DNA of 35,021 nucleotides from an uncultured Desulfobacterium sp. (GTDB taxonomy: Bacteria; Desulfobacterota; Desulfobacteria; Desulfobacterales; Desulfobacteraceae): contig CAKZLA010000497.1 of assembly GCA_937124525.1 (NCBI GenBank), positions 1 through 35,021 on the forward strand. Reading direction: 5' to 3'. The position numbers and the translations under genes are program-made. Every line of letters starts with the position of its first letter. Positions within the stretch are counted from its first letter, which is position 1. Under the pieces are notes generated by a model. That model worked only from the letters and a program-made list of their open reading frames with translations. It ran no database searches and had not been told where the DNA came from. This document shows, one piece after another, positions 6,983 to 16,071 of this stretch.

Positions 6983-8575
6983 TTATTTTGCAATCCAGGT
7001 ATTCCAGTAAATCTGTTTGCAATAGTTGGGGTACCCTTTGAGCCTTGAAGATTTCAGATGCACACGAGTGTAATTAAAGGTCTTGATGATGGGGAGATTT
7101 TCCCATACAGCCCTGTTCCACTCTTTTACGGTCTGATATCTTTTTTCAAAATCGGTCTGGACCATCATCCGGTCAAAAATTTCATCCATTTTTCTCGAGT
7201 CGGGATCATCCCAGTTTGATATCCACCGTTTGGTTCCTATCCAGGCGCCAAATACCTGGGGATCGGGATTCGCTTCCACCCATACGGAAAAAGTCAAATT
7301 CCATTCCGGGGGGATTGCATGAAGTTTTTCCATCGCTGTGGCTTTGTCGTACAGCTGGACGTCAACCAAAAACCCGACTTTTTCAAGTTGGGACTTGATA
7401 CCAAGGGCCGCCTGGGTCTGGACCATGTCTTCCTTGGTATTGATGATAATGATGGGCCTGTTGTCATAGCTTGAACGGGCAAGAAGGGACTTGGCTTTCT
7501 CAATATCACGATTGTTGTGAATCCCCCTGCCTGAATCAGGGTCATACCAGATACTGTTTTGGGGAAACATCGAACCGCCGCCCTTAATGCTCCAGAACCG
7601 CTGGTTCCCAATGGTTATTCTTCCCAATTCTTCCATGTCAAGTGCGGCAATCAATGCTTGCCGGACGAGGATGTCATTAAACGGGGCGCTTCCTGAGTTG
7701 ATGGCCAGCATACCCATCATGTCATTATCCAAATCAACAATTTCAATGTCGGGGCGGCCTTCGAACATCCGGTACTGGTCCTGGGGAATCTCTTCGGCAA
7801 AATCAAACTCTCCGGTCTGGATTCCTGCGACCCTGACCATGGGGTCTTTGACATACTTTATTGTGAGATCATCAATATAGGCAATTCTTTTTCCGGCGAA
7901 CAGGGAACTTTTTCCCGGGTTGGGGACATACCGGTCAAATCGTTTCAGCTTCAGATATTGATCCGGGACAAATTCAGCCAATGAGTACACCCCGGTTCCG
8001 ATATGTTCCCGGATAATTGTATCCCCGTATTTATCGATGATCTCCTTTGTTTTTACGTAAAACTTCTGTCCGGCAACCTCTGACGCCAGAATATTGAGAA
8101 AAGGCGCGTAGGGCTTTTTAAATGTAAAGGAGATGTCGTAGGGACCGGTGACCTCCACTTTCTCCAGGTGTTCTCCAACCATCTGACCGCCTGCATTGTT
8201 TCGAACCCACCGTTCAAACGAGGCATTTACATCGGCGCTGGTCATCTCCTTGCCGTTGTGAAACAATACCCCTTTTCTCAACTTGACGGCGTAGGTTCTG
8301 TTGCCGTTTACAAGCTCATAGCTTTGGGCCAGAAAAGGCGTTGCCCTCTGGTTGCTGTCAAACTCAAACAGCCCCTCATATACATGGTTCATTGTTTCGG
8401 TTATTGTCCAAAGAGTACTCTTGTCGCTGTCAAGATGGGGCGGAGAACCCTTGGTTGCCACCAATAGGCTTCCACCATACCGGGGTTTTTCATCCACCCC
8501 TTTTGGGGCCTCTTTGGAATAGCCTGGTGCTGCCATCAAAAAAACAGCAATAAAAATGAGCAAAATTTTTTTCAT
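6983..8575 (-). CDS. Periplasmic substrate-binding protein of a dipeptide/oligopeptide-type ABC importer
   Basis: 530 residues from ATG 8575. This start, rather than the longer frame reaching 8647, gives a proper signal peptide (MKKILLIFIAVFLMAAPGYS) and has AAAGGAA seven bases upstream. The mature part is family-5 solute-binding protein (SBP_bac_5): RYGGSLLVATKGSPPHLDSD near the N-terminus, YELVNGNRTYAVKLRKGVLF, DVNASFERW, and the C-terminal FNYTRVHLKSSRLKGYPNY. Members bind dipeptides, oligopeptides, nickel chelates, opines or glutathione; nothing here fixes the ligand. It follows the DppF-like ATPase gene by 31 bases. Being the fourth rather than first gene type in the order is common in this family. 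Confidence 0.92.
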   Translation of the reverse strand: MKKILLIFIAVFLMAAPGYSKEAPKGVDEKPRYGGSLLVATKGSPPHLDSDKSTLWTITETMNHVYEGLFEFDSNQRATPFLAQSYELVNGNRTYAVKLRKGVLFHNGKEMTSADVNASFERWVRNNAGGQMVGEHLEKVEVTGPYDISFTFKKPYAPFLNILASEVAGQKFYVKTKEIIDKYGDTIIREHIGTGVYSLAEFVPDQYLKLKRFDRYVPNPGKSSLFAGKRIAYIDDLTIKYVKDPMVRVAGIQTGEFDFAEEIPQDQYRMFEGRPDIEIVDLDNDMMGMLAINSGSAPFNDILVRQALIAALDMEELGRITIGNQRFWSIKGGGSMFPQNSIWYDPDSGRGIHNNRDIEKAKSLLARSSYDNRPIIIINTKEDMVQTQAALGIKSQLEKVGFLVDVQLYDKATAMEKLHAIPPEWNLTFSVWVEANPDPQVFGAWIGTKRWISNWDDPDSRKMDEIFDRMMVQTDFEKRYQTVKEWNRAVWENLPIIKTFNYTRVHLKSSRLKGYPNYCKQIYWNTWIAK

Positions 8576-8606
8576 ACCAATTCCTTTCTCTCTTTTATGG
8601 TCTATC

Positions 8607-9593
8607 TCAGTGAAATAATTGACAGGCCACAAGATGCCTGTTTTCAATATCGATTAAGCCCGGTTCTTCTTTCCGGCATATTTCTTTTCTGTCCCGGCAC
8701 CGGGTATGAAACCGGCAGCCGAAGGGCAGGTCAACTGCGTTGGGAATTTCTCCCTTAAGGATGATTCGTTTTTGCCTGTGTTCAGGATTGAGAGACAGGT
8801 TGGCAGACAGCAGGGCTTTAGTGTACGGGTGTGCCGGATGGTTAAAAATATCATCGGCATATCCGGCTTCAACGATTCTTCCCAGGTACATCACCGCCAC
8901 TTTGTCACAGATATGCCTTATCACGGATAAATCATGGGATATAAACATATAGGTCAGGCCCATCTCCTCCTGGAGCTGCATTAAAAGATTGATGATCTGG
9001 CTTTGAATGGAAACATCAAGGGCGGAGACCGCCTCATCACAAAGGATAAGACTCGGATTCAGGATCAATGCCCTTGCAATGCCGATTCGCTGTCTTTGTC
9101 CTCCTGAAAATTCATGGGGATACCTGGAAAGAGCATCGGTTTCAAGGCCAACTTTTTCCATCATTTCTGCGGCTTTTTTTTCCCGGGCTTTCCTGGTCCC
9201 CACCCGATGAAGAACCAGCGGTTCAAGGATGAGATCCTTAACTTTCATACGGGGATTTAACGAAGAAAACGGATCCTGGAAAATAAATTGAACCTCTTTT
9301 CTCAGGGCTCTGACTTCATTTGGGCGCATTTTAAAAATATTCCTGCCCTTAAACCAGACCTGTCCCCCAGTGGCCTTTGTCAGCATGAGGATGGTTTTAG
9401 CAAGTGTAGATTTTCCTGAGCCAGATTCACCCACAATGCCCAGGGTGCGGGACTGCCTGACATCAAGGCTTACTCCGTCCACAGCCTTGACAAACTGCTT
9501 TTTCCCGAACAGTGGGCTCTTTTTAATCTGGTAATATTTGGCCAGGTTCTGCACCTTGAGGATCTTATCGTTGATCAAATTCTGTTGTTCCAT
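8607..9593 (-). CDS. dppF: Oligopeptide/dipeptide ABC importer ATPase (DppF/OppF type)
   Basis: 328 residues. Walker A GESGSGKST (about 56-64), Q-loop FQDPFSSLNPRM, signature FSGGQRQRIGIARAL, and a Walker B region that reads ILCDEAVSALDVSIQ with Ala where most members have Pro. The C-terminal oligopeptide-transporter tail (PYTKALLSANLSLNPEHRQ to GCRFHTRCRDRKEICRKEE) carries four cysteines; an Fe-S cluster has been reported in this tail of some Opp ATPases. The gene overlaps dppD by 29 bases in another frame, implying coupled translation. Forms the ATPase heterodimer with DppD. Confidence 0.93.
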   Translation of the reverse strand: MEQQNLINDKILKVQNLAKYYQIKKSPLFGKKQFVKAVDGVSLDVRQSRTLGIVGESGSGKSTLAKTILMLTKATGGQVWFKGRNIFKMRPNEVRALRKEVQFIFQDPFSSLNPRMKVKDLILEPLVLHRVGTRKAREKKAAEMMEKVGLETDALSRYPHEFSGGQRQRIGIARALILNPSLILCDEAVSALDVSIQSQIINLLMQLQEEMGLTYMFISHDLSVIRHICDKVAVMYLGRIVEAGYADDIFNHPAHPYTKALLSANLSLNPEHRQKRIILKGEIPNAVDLPFGCRFHTRCRDRKEICRKEEPGLIDIENRHLVACQLFH

Positions 9594-10548
9594 TCCAGCA
9601 GCACACAGCTCTGTTATCTGCGAGTTGCCTCATTATCGGCTCTCTTTCCCGGCAAATATCCCTGGATTGATCGCACCGGTTGCTGAACCTGCATCCCCGG
9701 GGCAGATCGCTGATGGCCGGTACGGCTCCCCTGATTGTGAATAATGTTTTACCGATTTTTTCTGTCCTGGGTACGGAGTTTAACAATCCTTTTGTGTAGG
9801 GGTGCAAAGGTGATTTAAAAATGTCATTGACCGGGGCCTGTTCAAGGATTTTGCCCGCATACATCACGATGACCTTCTGGGCCATCTCCGAAATCACACT
9901 CAAATCATGGGTAATCATGAGAACGGCCATTTTTTCGGTTCTCCTGATCTGCTTGATGATTTCAAGGATCTGGGCCTGTATGGTGACGTCCAGGGCTGTT
10001 GTGGGTTCATCGGCAATGAGCAGATTGGGTCTACAGGCCAGTGCCATTGCAATCATCACCCGTTGCCTCATTCCGCCGGATAGCTGATGGGGATAATGAC
10101 GGATTCTTTTTTCTGGAGAATCAATTCCCACCTGGGTCAGCAGCTCAAGAATTCGTGTTTTTCTCTCCCTGCGGTTTAGATTTTCGTGGGTCTTCAGGAC
10201 TTCTCCAATTTGTTTTCCTATTTTAAGAACCGGATTGAGGCATGTCATGGGCTCCTGAAAAATCATGGCAATTTTTTTACCGATGATTTTCCTCATCTCC
10301 GATTTTCTTTTTTTTAACAGATCCTGCTGTTCAAAAAATATATTCCCGGTTTCAACTCTGGATGTTTTCGGGGGCAGCAAGCCCATGATGCTCAGGGCAG
10401 TGACACTTTTTCCGCAGCCGGATTCTCCCACGATTCCGACCACCTCACCCGGATCAATGGTGAAGCTGATATCGTCAACAACGGCAATGCTGCCTTTGGC
10501 TGTTTCAAAGACCGGTCTCAAGTTCCTGACATCAAGTAGGGGGGGCAT
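9565..10548 (-). CDS. dppD: Oligopeptide/dipeptide ABC importer ATPase (DppD/OppD type)
   Basis: 327 residues. Walker A GESGCGKSV (about 40-48), Q-loop FQEPMTCLNPVL, signature LSGGMRQRVMIAMAL, Walker B LLIADEPTTALDVTIQ and switch His in MITHDLSVI. The LSGGMRQR and MTCLNP forms are typical of the D-type subunit. The C-terminal tail again has the Cys pattern GCRFSNRCDQSRDICRERE. An AAGGAAAAG site precedes the ATG, which follows the dppC stop by 13 bases. It pairs with DppF to drive import. Confidence 0.93.
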   Translation of the reverse strand: MPPLLDVRNLRPVFETAKGSIAVVDDISFTIDPGEVVGIVGESGCGKSVTALSIMGLLPPKTSRVETGNIFFEQQDLLKKRKSEMRKIIGKKIAMIFQEPMTCLNPVLKIGKQIGEVLKTHENLNRRERKTRILELLTQVGIDSPEKRIRHYPHQLSGGMRQRVMIAMALACRPNLLIADEPTTALDVTIQAQILEIIKQIRRTEKMAVLMITHDLSVISEMAQKVIVMYAGKILEQAPVNDIFKSPLHPYTKGLLNSVPRTEKIGKTLFTIRGAVPAISDLPRGCRFSNRCDQSRDICREREPIMRQLADNRAVCCWNGTTEFDQR

Positions 10549-10561
10549 TGTCTTTTCCTTT

Positions 10562-11419
10562 TTATTTGCCGGAATTTCTGTTCTGCCTGGGATCCAGCAG
10601 ATCCCTCAACCCGTCCCCCAGGATATTCAAACCAAGAACGGCAGTGAACATAACACCTCCGGGGAAGAGCATCAGCCAGGGGGAGACAGTCATAAAATTT
10701 CTTCCATCATTGATCATTCCCCCGAGGCTGGGTTCAGGGGCTTTTATCCCGATTCCCAGAAAACTCAATGCCGCTTCATCCAGGATGGAAATGGCAAAAA
10801 CAAAGGTCGCCTGGACAATAATCGGCGACAGGGAGTTCAGCAGAATATATTTCATCAGGATGTGGCTGTCCGTGGCACCCAGGACCCGGGCGGAATCAAC
10901 ATAATCCTGATTCTTTACACTCAGCACCGACGCCCTTGCCACCCTTGCCATTCTGGAGAAATAGGCAAAGGATAATGCAAAAATTATATTCAACTTTCCG
11001 GTTCCCCATATCGCCGCCAGCATGATGGCGATGATGATGGCAGGAAAAGCCATGAATCCGTCCATCACCCTCATGGCAACCCCATCTATTTTCGGATAAT
11101 ATCCAGACATAACCCCGACAAAAACCCCGATAAAGGTGGTGATGAGAACAACGCCTCCTCCGACAATCAAAGAAGATCTCGTCCCGTATAACACGCGGCT
11201 CAGGATATCCCGTCCCATTTGATCCGTGCCCATCAAATGGGTGAAAGAAGGGGGGGATAATCTGGACATCCCATTGGTTTCAAGGGGATTATAAACGGAT
11301 AAAACCGGGGCTGAAACGGCGGAAAACAGAACCAGAACAAAAAGGGATACGCCAATGGCAATACTTTTATGATTCCTGATAAAATCAAGAATCCGAGGAA
11401 TCGATATAATGGGTTTCAT
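10562..11419 (-). CDS. dppC: Peptide-type ABC importer permease (DppC/OppC type)
   Basis: 285 residues. An N-terminal helix (about 19-41, SIAIGVSLFVLVLFSAVSAP) is followed by the OppC-type periplasmic segment (PPSFTHLMGTDQMGRDILSR) and five further helices. The EAA loop, which docks the ATPase, reads ARVLGATDSHILMKYILLNS. The GTDQxGRDxLSR motif is characteristic of C-type subunits. AAGGGAT lies seven bases before the ATG. Forms the membrane channel with DppB. Confidence 0.93.
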   Translation of the reverse strand: MKPIISIPRILDFIRNHKSIAIGVSLFVLVLFSAVSAPVLSVYNPLETNGMSRLSPPSFTHLMGTDQMGRDILSRVLYGTRSSLIVGGGVVLITTFIGVFVGVMSGYYPKIDGVAMRVMDGFMAFPAIIIAIMLAAIWGTGKLNIIFALSFAYFSRMARVARASVLSVKNQDYVDSARVLGATDSHILMKYILLNSLSPIIVQATFVFAISILDEAALSFLGIGIKAPEPSLGGMINDGRNFMTVSPWLMLFPGGVMFTAVLGLNILGDGLRDLLDPRQNRNSGK

Positions 11420-11457
11420 TTATCCCTTCAGGCCATGGGGGGAGTAACAAGGTCCGG

Positions 11458-12402
11458 TCATTGCCTTACCCTGGGGTCCAGGACCCCGTAGCAGATATCA
11501 ACAGCCAGGTTAACCAGTACGTAAATAAAGGCCGCAAAGATCATTGAGCCCTGAATCAATGGAAAATCTCTCTTTAATATGGCGGAGATTGCCAGTTGGC
11601 CTGTGCCGGGAATATAAAAAATGGTTTCAACGATCCATGTCCCACCCAGCAGCAGGCCAAAGCTGAATCCGATGACCGTGACAGTGGGTATCATGGCATT
11701 TTTCAATCCGTGCCGGAGAATAATCAGAGACGGACTCAATCCTTTGGCCCGGGCGGTCCTGATATAATCCTGCCCAAGAACATCCAGCATGGCGCTTCTC
11801 ACCATCCTTGCGATCAATCCTGTCTGCATGATCCCCAGGGTCAGGGAGGGCAGTACCAAGTATCGGAGTGCCCCGAAAAAACCGGCCTTTGATATGGGCT
11901 GGTAACCGCACACCGGGAACCAATTCAGGTGAACCCCCAAAAAAAGCATCAGGATGAATGCCAGCCAGAATCCGGGGATGGAAATCCCCACAAGCGAAAT
12001 TCCGATGGTGAGTTGATCAAACCAGGTCTTATGCATTACTGCAGAAAGTACACCCAAAAAAATTCCAAATACCAGGCCGATAAGCATCCCGATGCAGGCG
12101 ATGAGAAAAGTGGGCTCCACTCTGGAGAATATGGCCTGTCTCACCGGCATGTGCAGAAAAATTGATTCCCCCAGGTCTCCTTTAATAATCTTATCAAACC
12201 AGGTGATGAACTGAGTGCCCAAGGATTGATCCAGTCCCAACTGGTTCCGGAGCAGGCTTACCTGCTGATCCGAAGCAAAATCTCCCAGGATCAGCCGAAC
12301 CGGATCACCCGGGGTGAGATGAGTGATAAAAAAAGCGCAAATAGCGACAACCCCAATTATGGGGATCATCAACAACACTCTTTTAATCAGGTATTTTAGC
12401 AA
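11458..12402 (-). CDS. dppB: Peptide-type ABC importer permease (DppB/OppB type)
   Basis: 314 residues, six membrane helices. The family start MLKYLIKRVLLMIPIIGVV, the FFITHLTPGDPVRLILG segment and the EAA loop (ARAKGLSPSLIILRHGLKNA) identify it as the B subunit. The start is TTG at 12402: no in-frame ATG lies nearby and the N-terminus matches the family from this codon. A 13-codon frame starting ATG at 12437 ends exactly across this TTG (TTGCTAA), so reinitiation is possible. First gene of the dppBCDF-binding protein-DUF169 operon; the promoter should lie in 12438-12535, where I recognise no clear boxes, only runs of G and T. Confidence 0.9.
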   Translation of the reverse strand: MLKYLIKRVLLMIPIIGVVAICAFFITHLTPGDPVRLILGDFASDQQVSLLRNQLGLDQSLGTQFITWFDKIIKGDLGESIFLHMPVRQAIFSRVEPTFLIACIGMLIGLVFGIFLGVLSAVMHKTWFDQLTIGISLVGISIPGFWLAFILMLFLGVHLNWFPVCGYQPISKAGFFGALRYLVLPSLTLGIMQTGLIARMVRSAMLDVLGQDYIRTARAKGLSPSLIILRHGLKNAMIPTVTVIGFSFGLLLGGTWIVETIFYIPGTGQLAISAILKRDFPLIQGSMIFAAFIYVLVNLAVDICYGVLDPRVRQ

Positions 12403-12535
12403 TTTTTTGGCTTTCCGGGCTTTTTTCTGTCACTCATGGTGCTTTTCATTATGATGGCCTATATTTTTTTGGGGGGCTGTTGGGTTGCAGGGGGGGTAAA
12501 AAAATTGTGTGGTCAGGTTTCTGTTATTGGCGTTA

Positions 12536-12727
12536 TCACTCCCCCATATATGCAAACCGCTCCCCAATGGTAATTCCATTAATAATGCAAGCCTGGCCGT
12601 TTTTTGTCACGGACCACTTCCTGGTATTGCCAATATAATGACCGACTTTTGGAATTATATATAGAACTGAGTATGGGCTGTCTAATTCATAATTCGGATG
12701 AAATTTCCCATCATCATAGATAAACAA
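12536..12727 (-). pseudogene. Unrecognised small frame, probably the tail of a decayed gene
   Basis: 63 residues at most, starting only with TTG and without a convincing ribosome site. The last part (KWSVTKNGQACIINGITIGE) looks like folded-protein sequence rather than random frame, but I do not recognise the family. In-frame codons continue upstream for a few residues to a stop. It lies beside a histidine kinase relic, so decay is the likelier reading than a real small gene. Confidence 0.3.
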
Positions 12728-12824
12728 AATTTGGCAGCCTTTATATTACCCCAAAAGTAGTTTACAGTTTTTAAAAGACGAGCACCGGAAAATGGGCAGT
12801 CACCTGTGAAAGTGTAAAGCAGGA

Positions 12825-13045
12825 ATGAAGGATGCCCGAAATTTCTCAACCCGGATAAATCACGTTTCTGTTGCCATGATCTTAATTTTTGAAATTGAAA
12901 ATTCCGGCCCCGGTGTCCCCCGGGAAATCCAGGATAAAATTTTCCGCAAAGCGTATTCAAGCAAAACATCGGATTCTGTTCAACCGGATATCCATGGGGG
13001 TCGGTCTCTACGTGGTGCGCCGCCATGTGGAATTTTCGGGTAGGG
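12825..13045 (+). pseudogene. Histidine kinase ATPase-domain relic
   Basis: One frame gives IFEIENSGPGVPREIQDKIF followed by KAYSSK, the N-to-G1 box of a sensor kinase HATPase domain. The next box, MGVGLYVVRRHVEFSG (expected G2 box), is in a different frame, so there is a frameshift between about 12965 and 12995. Dimerisation domain, sensor part and the domain's start are absent. It ends against the convergent dehydrogenase gene. Confidence 0.7.
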
Positions 13046-13049
13046 AATG

Positions 13050-14024
13050 TCATTCTCTTATGGGCAGGACTTCCTGATTAACAATATATTGCGGTTTCAA
13101 AGAGTTCAGAACCTTGTTTACTTCTCTTACCACCGTCATGACGCAGCGAAATTTGGCTTCCCGGGTATCACCGGCCAAATGCGGTGTGAAAAGGATATTT
13201 TTCAGACACAGCAACGGGTGATCTGTCCCGGGTGGTTCCTGATCCATCACATCTAAGGCAGCGCCGGCAATGGAATGACTGCCCAACGCCTCATAAAGAG
13301 CAGCCGGGTCCACTACGGAACCTCTGCTTACATTGATCAGGAATGCACTTTTTTTCATGCAGGCAATTTCATTGTAGGAGATCATGTGAAACGTCTTATC
13401 ATTCAACGGAACGTGCAAAGAGACATAGTCTGCCTCGGCCAGTCCTGTGGCCAAATTTTCCACCTTTTCTACCCCCTCGGCTTTCATATCCACGAAGGAC
13501 TGGCTGCCAAGGCCCAGAACACGCATCTGAAATGCCTGGGCCAGTCTGGCGACTTCCCATCCGCTTCTGCCAAGCCCGATTATAAACAAGGTTTTGTCCC
13601 TGATTTCAAACGGGAGGAATGAATCCCTCAAGTGCCATTTATCCTGACGGACCCGAATATCCCAGGTAACAAGATTGCGGCTTAAGGCCAGAACAAACAT
13701 CAAGGTGTGTTCTGCGACCGAGCCAGCATTTCCATAGGGTGCATGGACCACCGGGATGCCGTTTTCGGTGCAGGCGGCAACGTCGATATTGTCGACCCCC
13801 ACACCTGGCTGGCCAATCACCTCAAGGCTCGGGCACGCCTCAATGATCCTGCGGGTGATACTTTCGACACGGGGGATGATGGCGTTTGCCTGATTCTCTT
13901 GGATACAGCTGATCAGAGTCTCTTCCGAACCATCCGGTGCCAACACCACATGATGCCTCGCCTTCAGGAAAGCAACACCGTCAAGGATGATCGTAGGTTC
14001 AATCAGTACAACGGTTTTTGTCAT
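13050..14024 (-). CDS. D-isomer-specific 2-hydroxyacid dehydrogenase
   Basis: 324 residues. The substrate-domain motif QPGVGVDNID (72-81), NAD-binding GLGRSG (150-155), and the catalytic trio R234 (NVSRGSVVD), E263 (DQEPPG) and H282 (FTPHLAG) are all present. The family reversibly oxidises D-2-hydroxyacids to 2-oxoacids with NAD(P); members include phosphoglycerate and glyoxylate/hydroxypyruvate reductases. The length fits the short, single-function type without an ACT domain. It starts 14 bases after the TRAP large permease gene, so it likely acts on the imported acid or its product. The exact substrate cannot be read from sequence. Confidence 0.9.
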   Translation of the reverse strand: MTKTVVLIEPTIILDGVAFLKARHHVVLAPDGSEETLISCIQENQANAIIPRVESITRRIIEACPSLEVIGQPGVGVDNIDVAACTENGIPVVHAPYGNAGSVAEHTLMFVLALSRNLVTWDIRVRQDKWHLRDSFLPFEIRDKTLFIIGLGRSGWEVARLAQAFQMRVLGLGSQSFVDMKAEGVEKVENLATGLAEADYVSLHVPLNDKTFHMISYNEIACMKKSAFLINVSRGSVVDPAALYEALGSHSIAGAALDVMDQEPPGTDHPLLCLKNILFTPHLAGDTREAKFRCVMTVVREVNKVLNSLKPQYIVNQEVLPIRE

Positions 14025-14038
14025 GATAAAAGGCCTCT

Positions 14039-15334
14039 CTATTTTATAAATCCCAGCAATTTGGGAAGATACAGACTAATGGAAGGAACGTAGGTCACAA
14101 CGAACAACACGCCGATGCTGATGATCAAAAATGGCAGGGACTCCTTGACAACAGCTTTCAATTTCGTGTTGCTGATGGTTGCCGCAAGATAGAAGGCAAA
14201 GCCATAGGGCGGCGTGATTAAACTAATCATGACATTTATGACCATTACAATGCCAAAATGAACGGGATGAATCCCCATCCCCACGACCAGGGGGGTAAAG
14301 ATCGGGGCAAAAAGAATGAGCTGTACTGAATCGGAAATCCACATGCCGTTGAACAGAATAAACAAATTTATCAAAAACAGCACGGTATAAGGTGAAAGAT
14401 CATAGGCTTGCACAAACTGGGTAATCAACTGGGGAACCCTCTCCACCGCAAAAATCCAGCCCAGCACATAGGAGAAGGCGATAATCAAATAAACCGCAGC
14501 TGTTGTCTTAACGGAACGGGTGAGCGACGCCATGAATCCATTAAAGGTCATATTCTTATACACAAACGTTGCAATGAGAAACGCGTATCCCACAGCAACG
14601 GCTGCAGCTTCAGTTGCCGTAAAAATACCGCCTAATATCCCCCCCAGAATGATCACCGGCATGAGTAAAGCCCAAAAGGCCGATACAGTTACTTGTGTTG
14701 CTTCGCGAACGGTCACCTTCTGGTAGTGGCGAGGGAATTGACGGCGTTTGGCCAATAAGGCGATCATCAGCATCTGGCCAATACCAATCATCATTCCTGG
14801 GATGGCGCCACCAAGAAAAAGGGCGCCAACAGATACATTAGTAACGCTGGCAAAAATAACCATGGGGATACTCGGCGGAATGATGGGCCCCTGAATGGCT
14901 GTTGTGGCTGTGAGGGCTGCAGCAAATTCGGTTTTATAGCCGTCTTTTTTCATCATTTCGATAATCACGGGCCCCAGGGCCGATACGTCGGCCATGGCAG
15001 AACCGGAAATTCCGCCAAACAGCATGCTGACTATAACATTCACATAGGCAAGTCCCCCCCTGATTCGTCCCACAAGGAGTTGACTGAATTTAACCAGCTG
15101 GTTCATCATACCGCTTTGTCCCATCAGATCACCGGCCAGGGTGAACAATGGGATGCAAAGAAAAACGAAGCTGTCCATGCCGGTGAAAAATTTATGGGCG
15201 TAAATCCCCACTGAACTCCACATGTTCGGGGCGATGGCAAAGTAGGCGAAACCAGCCACCCCCACGGCAAACATTACAGGAGCGCCGATGATTAACAATA
15301 TCATTAAAACACCGAGGATAATAATTAGTGACAT
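14039..15334 (-). CDS. dctM: TRAP transporter large permease, DctM type
   Basis: 431 residues, about 12 membrane segments. Typical DctM blocks: MSLIIILGVLMILLIIGAPV at the N-terminus, FFTGMDSFVFLCIPLFTLAG, FGGISGSAMADVSALGPVII and PPSIPMVIFASVTNVSVGAL. It forms the sodium-driven transport channel with DctQ and takes substrate from the DctP-type binding protein. AAGGG lies about 11 bases before the ATG. Third component in the order dctP-dctQ-dctM. Confidence 0.95.
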   Translation of the reverse strand: MSLIIILGVLMILLIIGAPVMFAVGVAGFAYFAIAPNMWSSVGIYAHKFFTGMDSFVFLCIPLFTLAGDLMGQSGMMNQLVKFSQLLVGRIRGGLAYVNVIVSMLFGGISGSAMADVSALGPVIIEMMKKDGYKTEFAAALTATTAIQGPIIPPSIPMVIFASVTNVSVGALFLGGAIPGMMIGIGQMLMIALLAKRRQFPRHYQKVTVREATQVTVSAFWALLMPVIILGGILGGIFTATEAAAVAVGYAFLIATFVYKNMTFNGFMASLTRSVKTTAAVYLIIAFSYVLGWIFAVERVPQLITQFVQAYDLSPYTVLFLINLFILFNGMWISDSVQLILFAPIFTPLVVGMGIHPVHFGIVMVINVMISLITPPYGFAFYLAATISNTKLKAVVKESLPFLIISIGVLFVVTYVPSISLYLPKLLGFIK

Positions 15335-15426
15335 GCTTGGTTACCCTTTTGAAAAAGTTTGATGGTTCTGTTTTTTTGCCATGCTTGATATCCCTGTACA
15401 GCGAAAGACCGGGCTACCCATCCCCT

Positions 15427-15897
15427 TCATGATCTAAAGGATTTGAGTAAGACGATAACGGACTGGTAGAGCATCAAAAGGGCTCCCACCGGAACTGCCA
15501 GATAAGGGAAAAACCATGGTAAATTAAGGCTGGTCAATTTTGTATTCCATCCTTCCACTGCCTGAAGCCAACCTTCCTTGAGCAAGAACCCAAGCAAAAT
15601 AATAATCACTACCTGGTAGAACTTGTCCCGCCATTTAATAAAGGCCTCGGGCCAGAAGTTATCTAAAAAATCCACCTTAATGAGAATATCTTCCTTGATT
15701 AATACATTTCCTGCCAGGCAGACCGCCCAAATGATAGAGTATTTGGCGATTTCATCGGCACTGGTAATGCCGGAGTTGAAGACATACCTGAGAATGACCT
15801 GAATGATGAGAATCAATGCCATTACCAAAATGAACAAACAGGATAACTTCAGGGTGATGTTTGCTATCAGATCACCGATATACTCAAGAATGCGCAT
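15427..15897 (-). CDS. dctQ: TRAP transporter small permease, DctQ type
   Basis: 156 residues from ATG 15897, four membrane helices, with the family block IIQVILRYVFNSGITSADEIAKYSI (R..FN....ADE). An open frame continues to 15966, but a GGGAG site just before 15897 and the family's usual N-terminus support the shorter form. DctQ joins the binding protein and DctM. A 92-base gap separates it from dctM. Confidence 0.92.
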   Translation of the reverse strand: MRILEYIGDLIANITLKLSCLFILVMALILIIQVILRYVFNSGITSADEIAKYSIIWAVCLAGNVLIKEDILIKVDFLDNFWPEAFIKWRDKFYQVVIIILLGFLLKEGWLQAVEGWNTKLTSLNLPWFFPYLAVPVGALLMLYQSVIVLLKSFRS

Positions 15898-16071
15898 GCC
15901 GCTCTCCCTTGTTAAAAGCTTGCCTTTTTCCACATTTATAGATCGGAGAAGCCCCGCGAGACACACCGATGAAGGCGGCCCGCAACGATATCGAAACAGG
16001 CACGCCTCTTGGGTTTTATAGTGTCGTCATTCCCAGGGCTTTGGGGTTGCTACGACAAAAAATCTTCCGGT

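Noticed and set aside
12682..13053. 123-residue minus-strand frame
   Set aside because: Antisense shadow of the histidine kinase relic on the plus strand.
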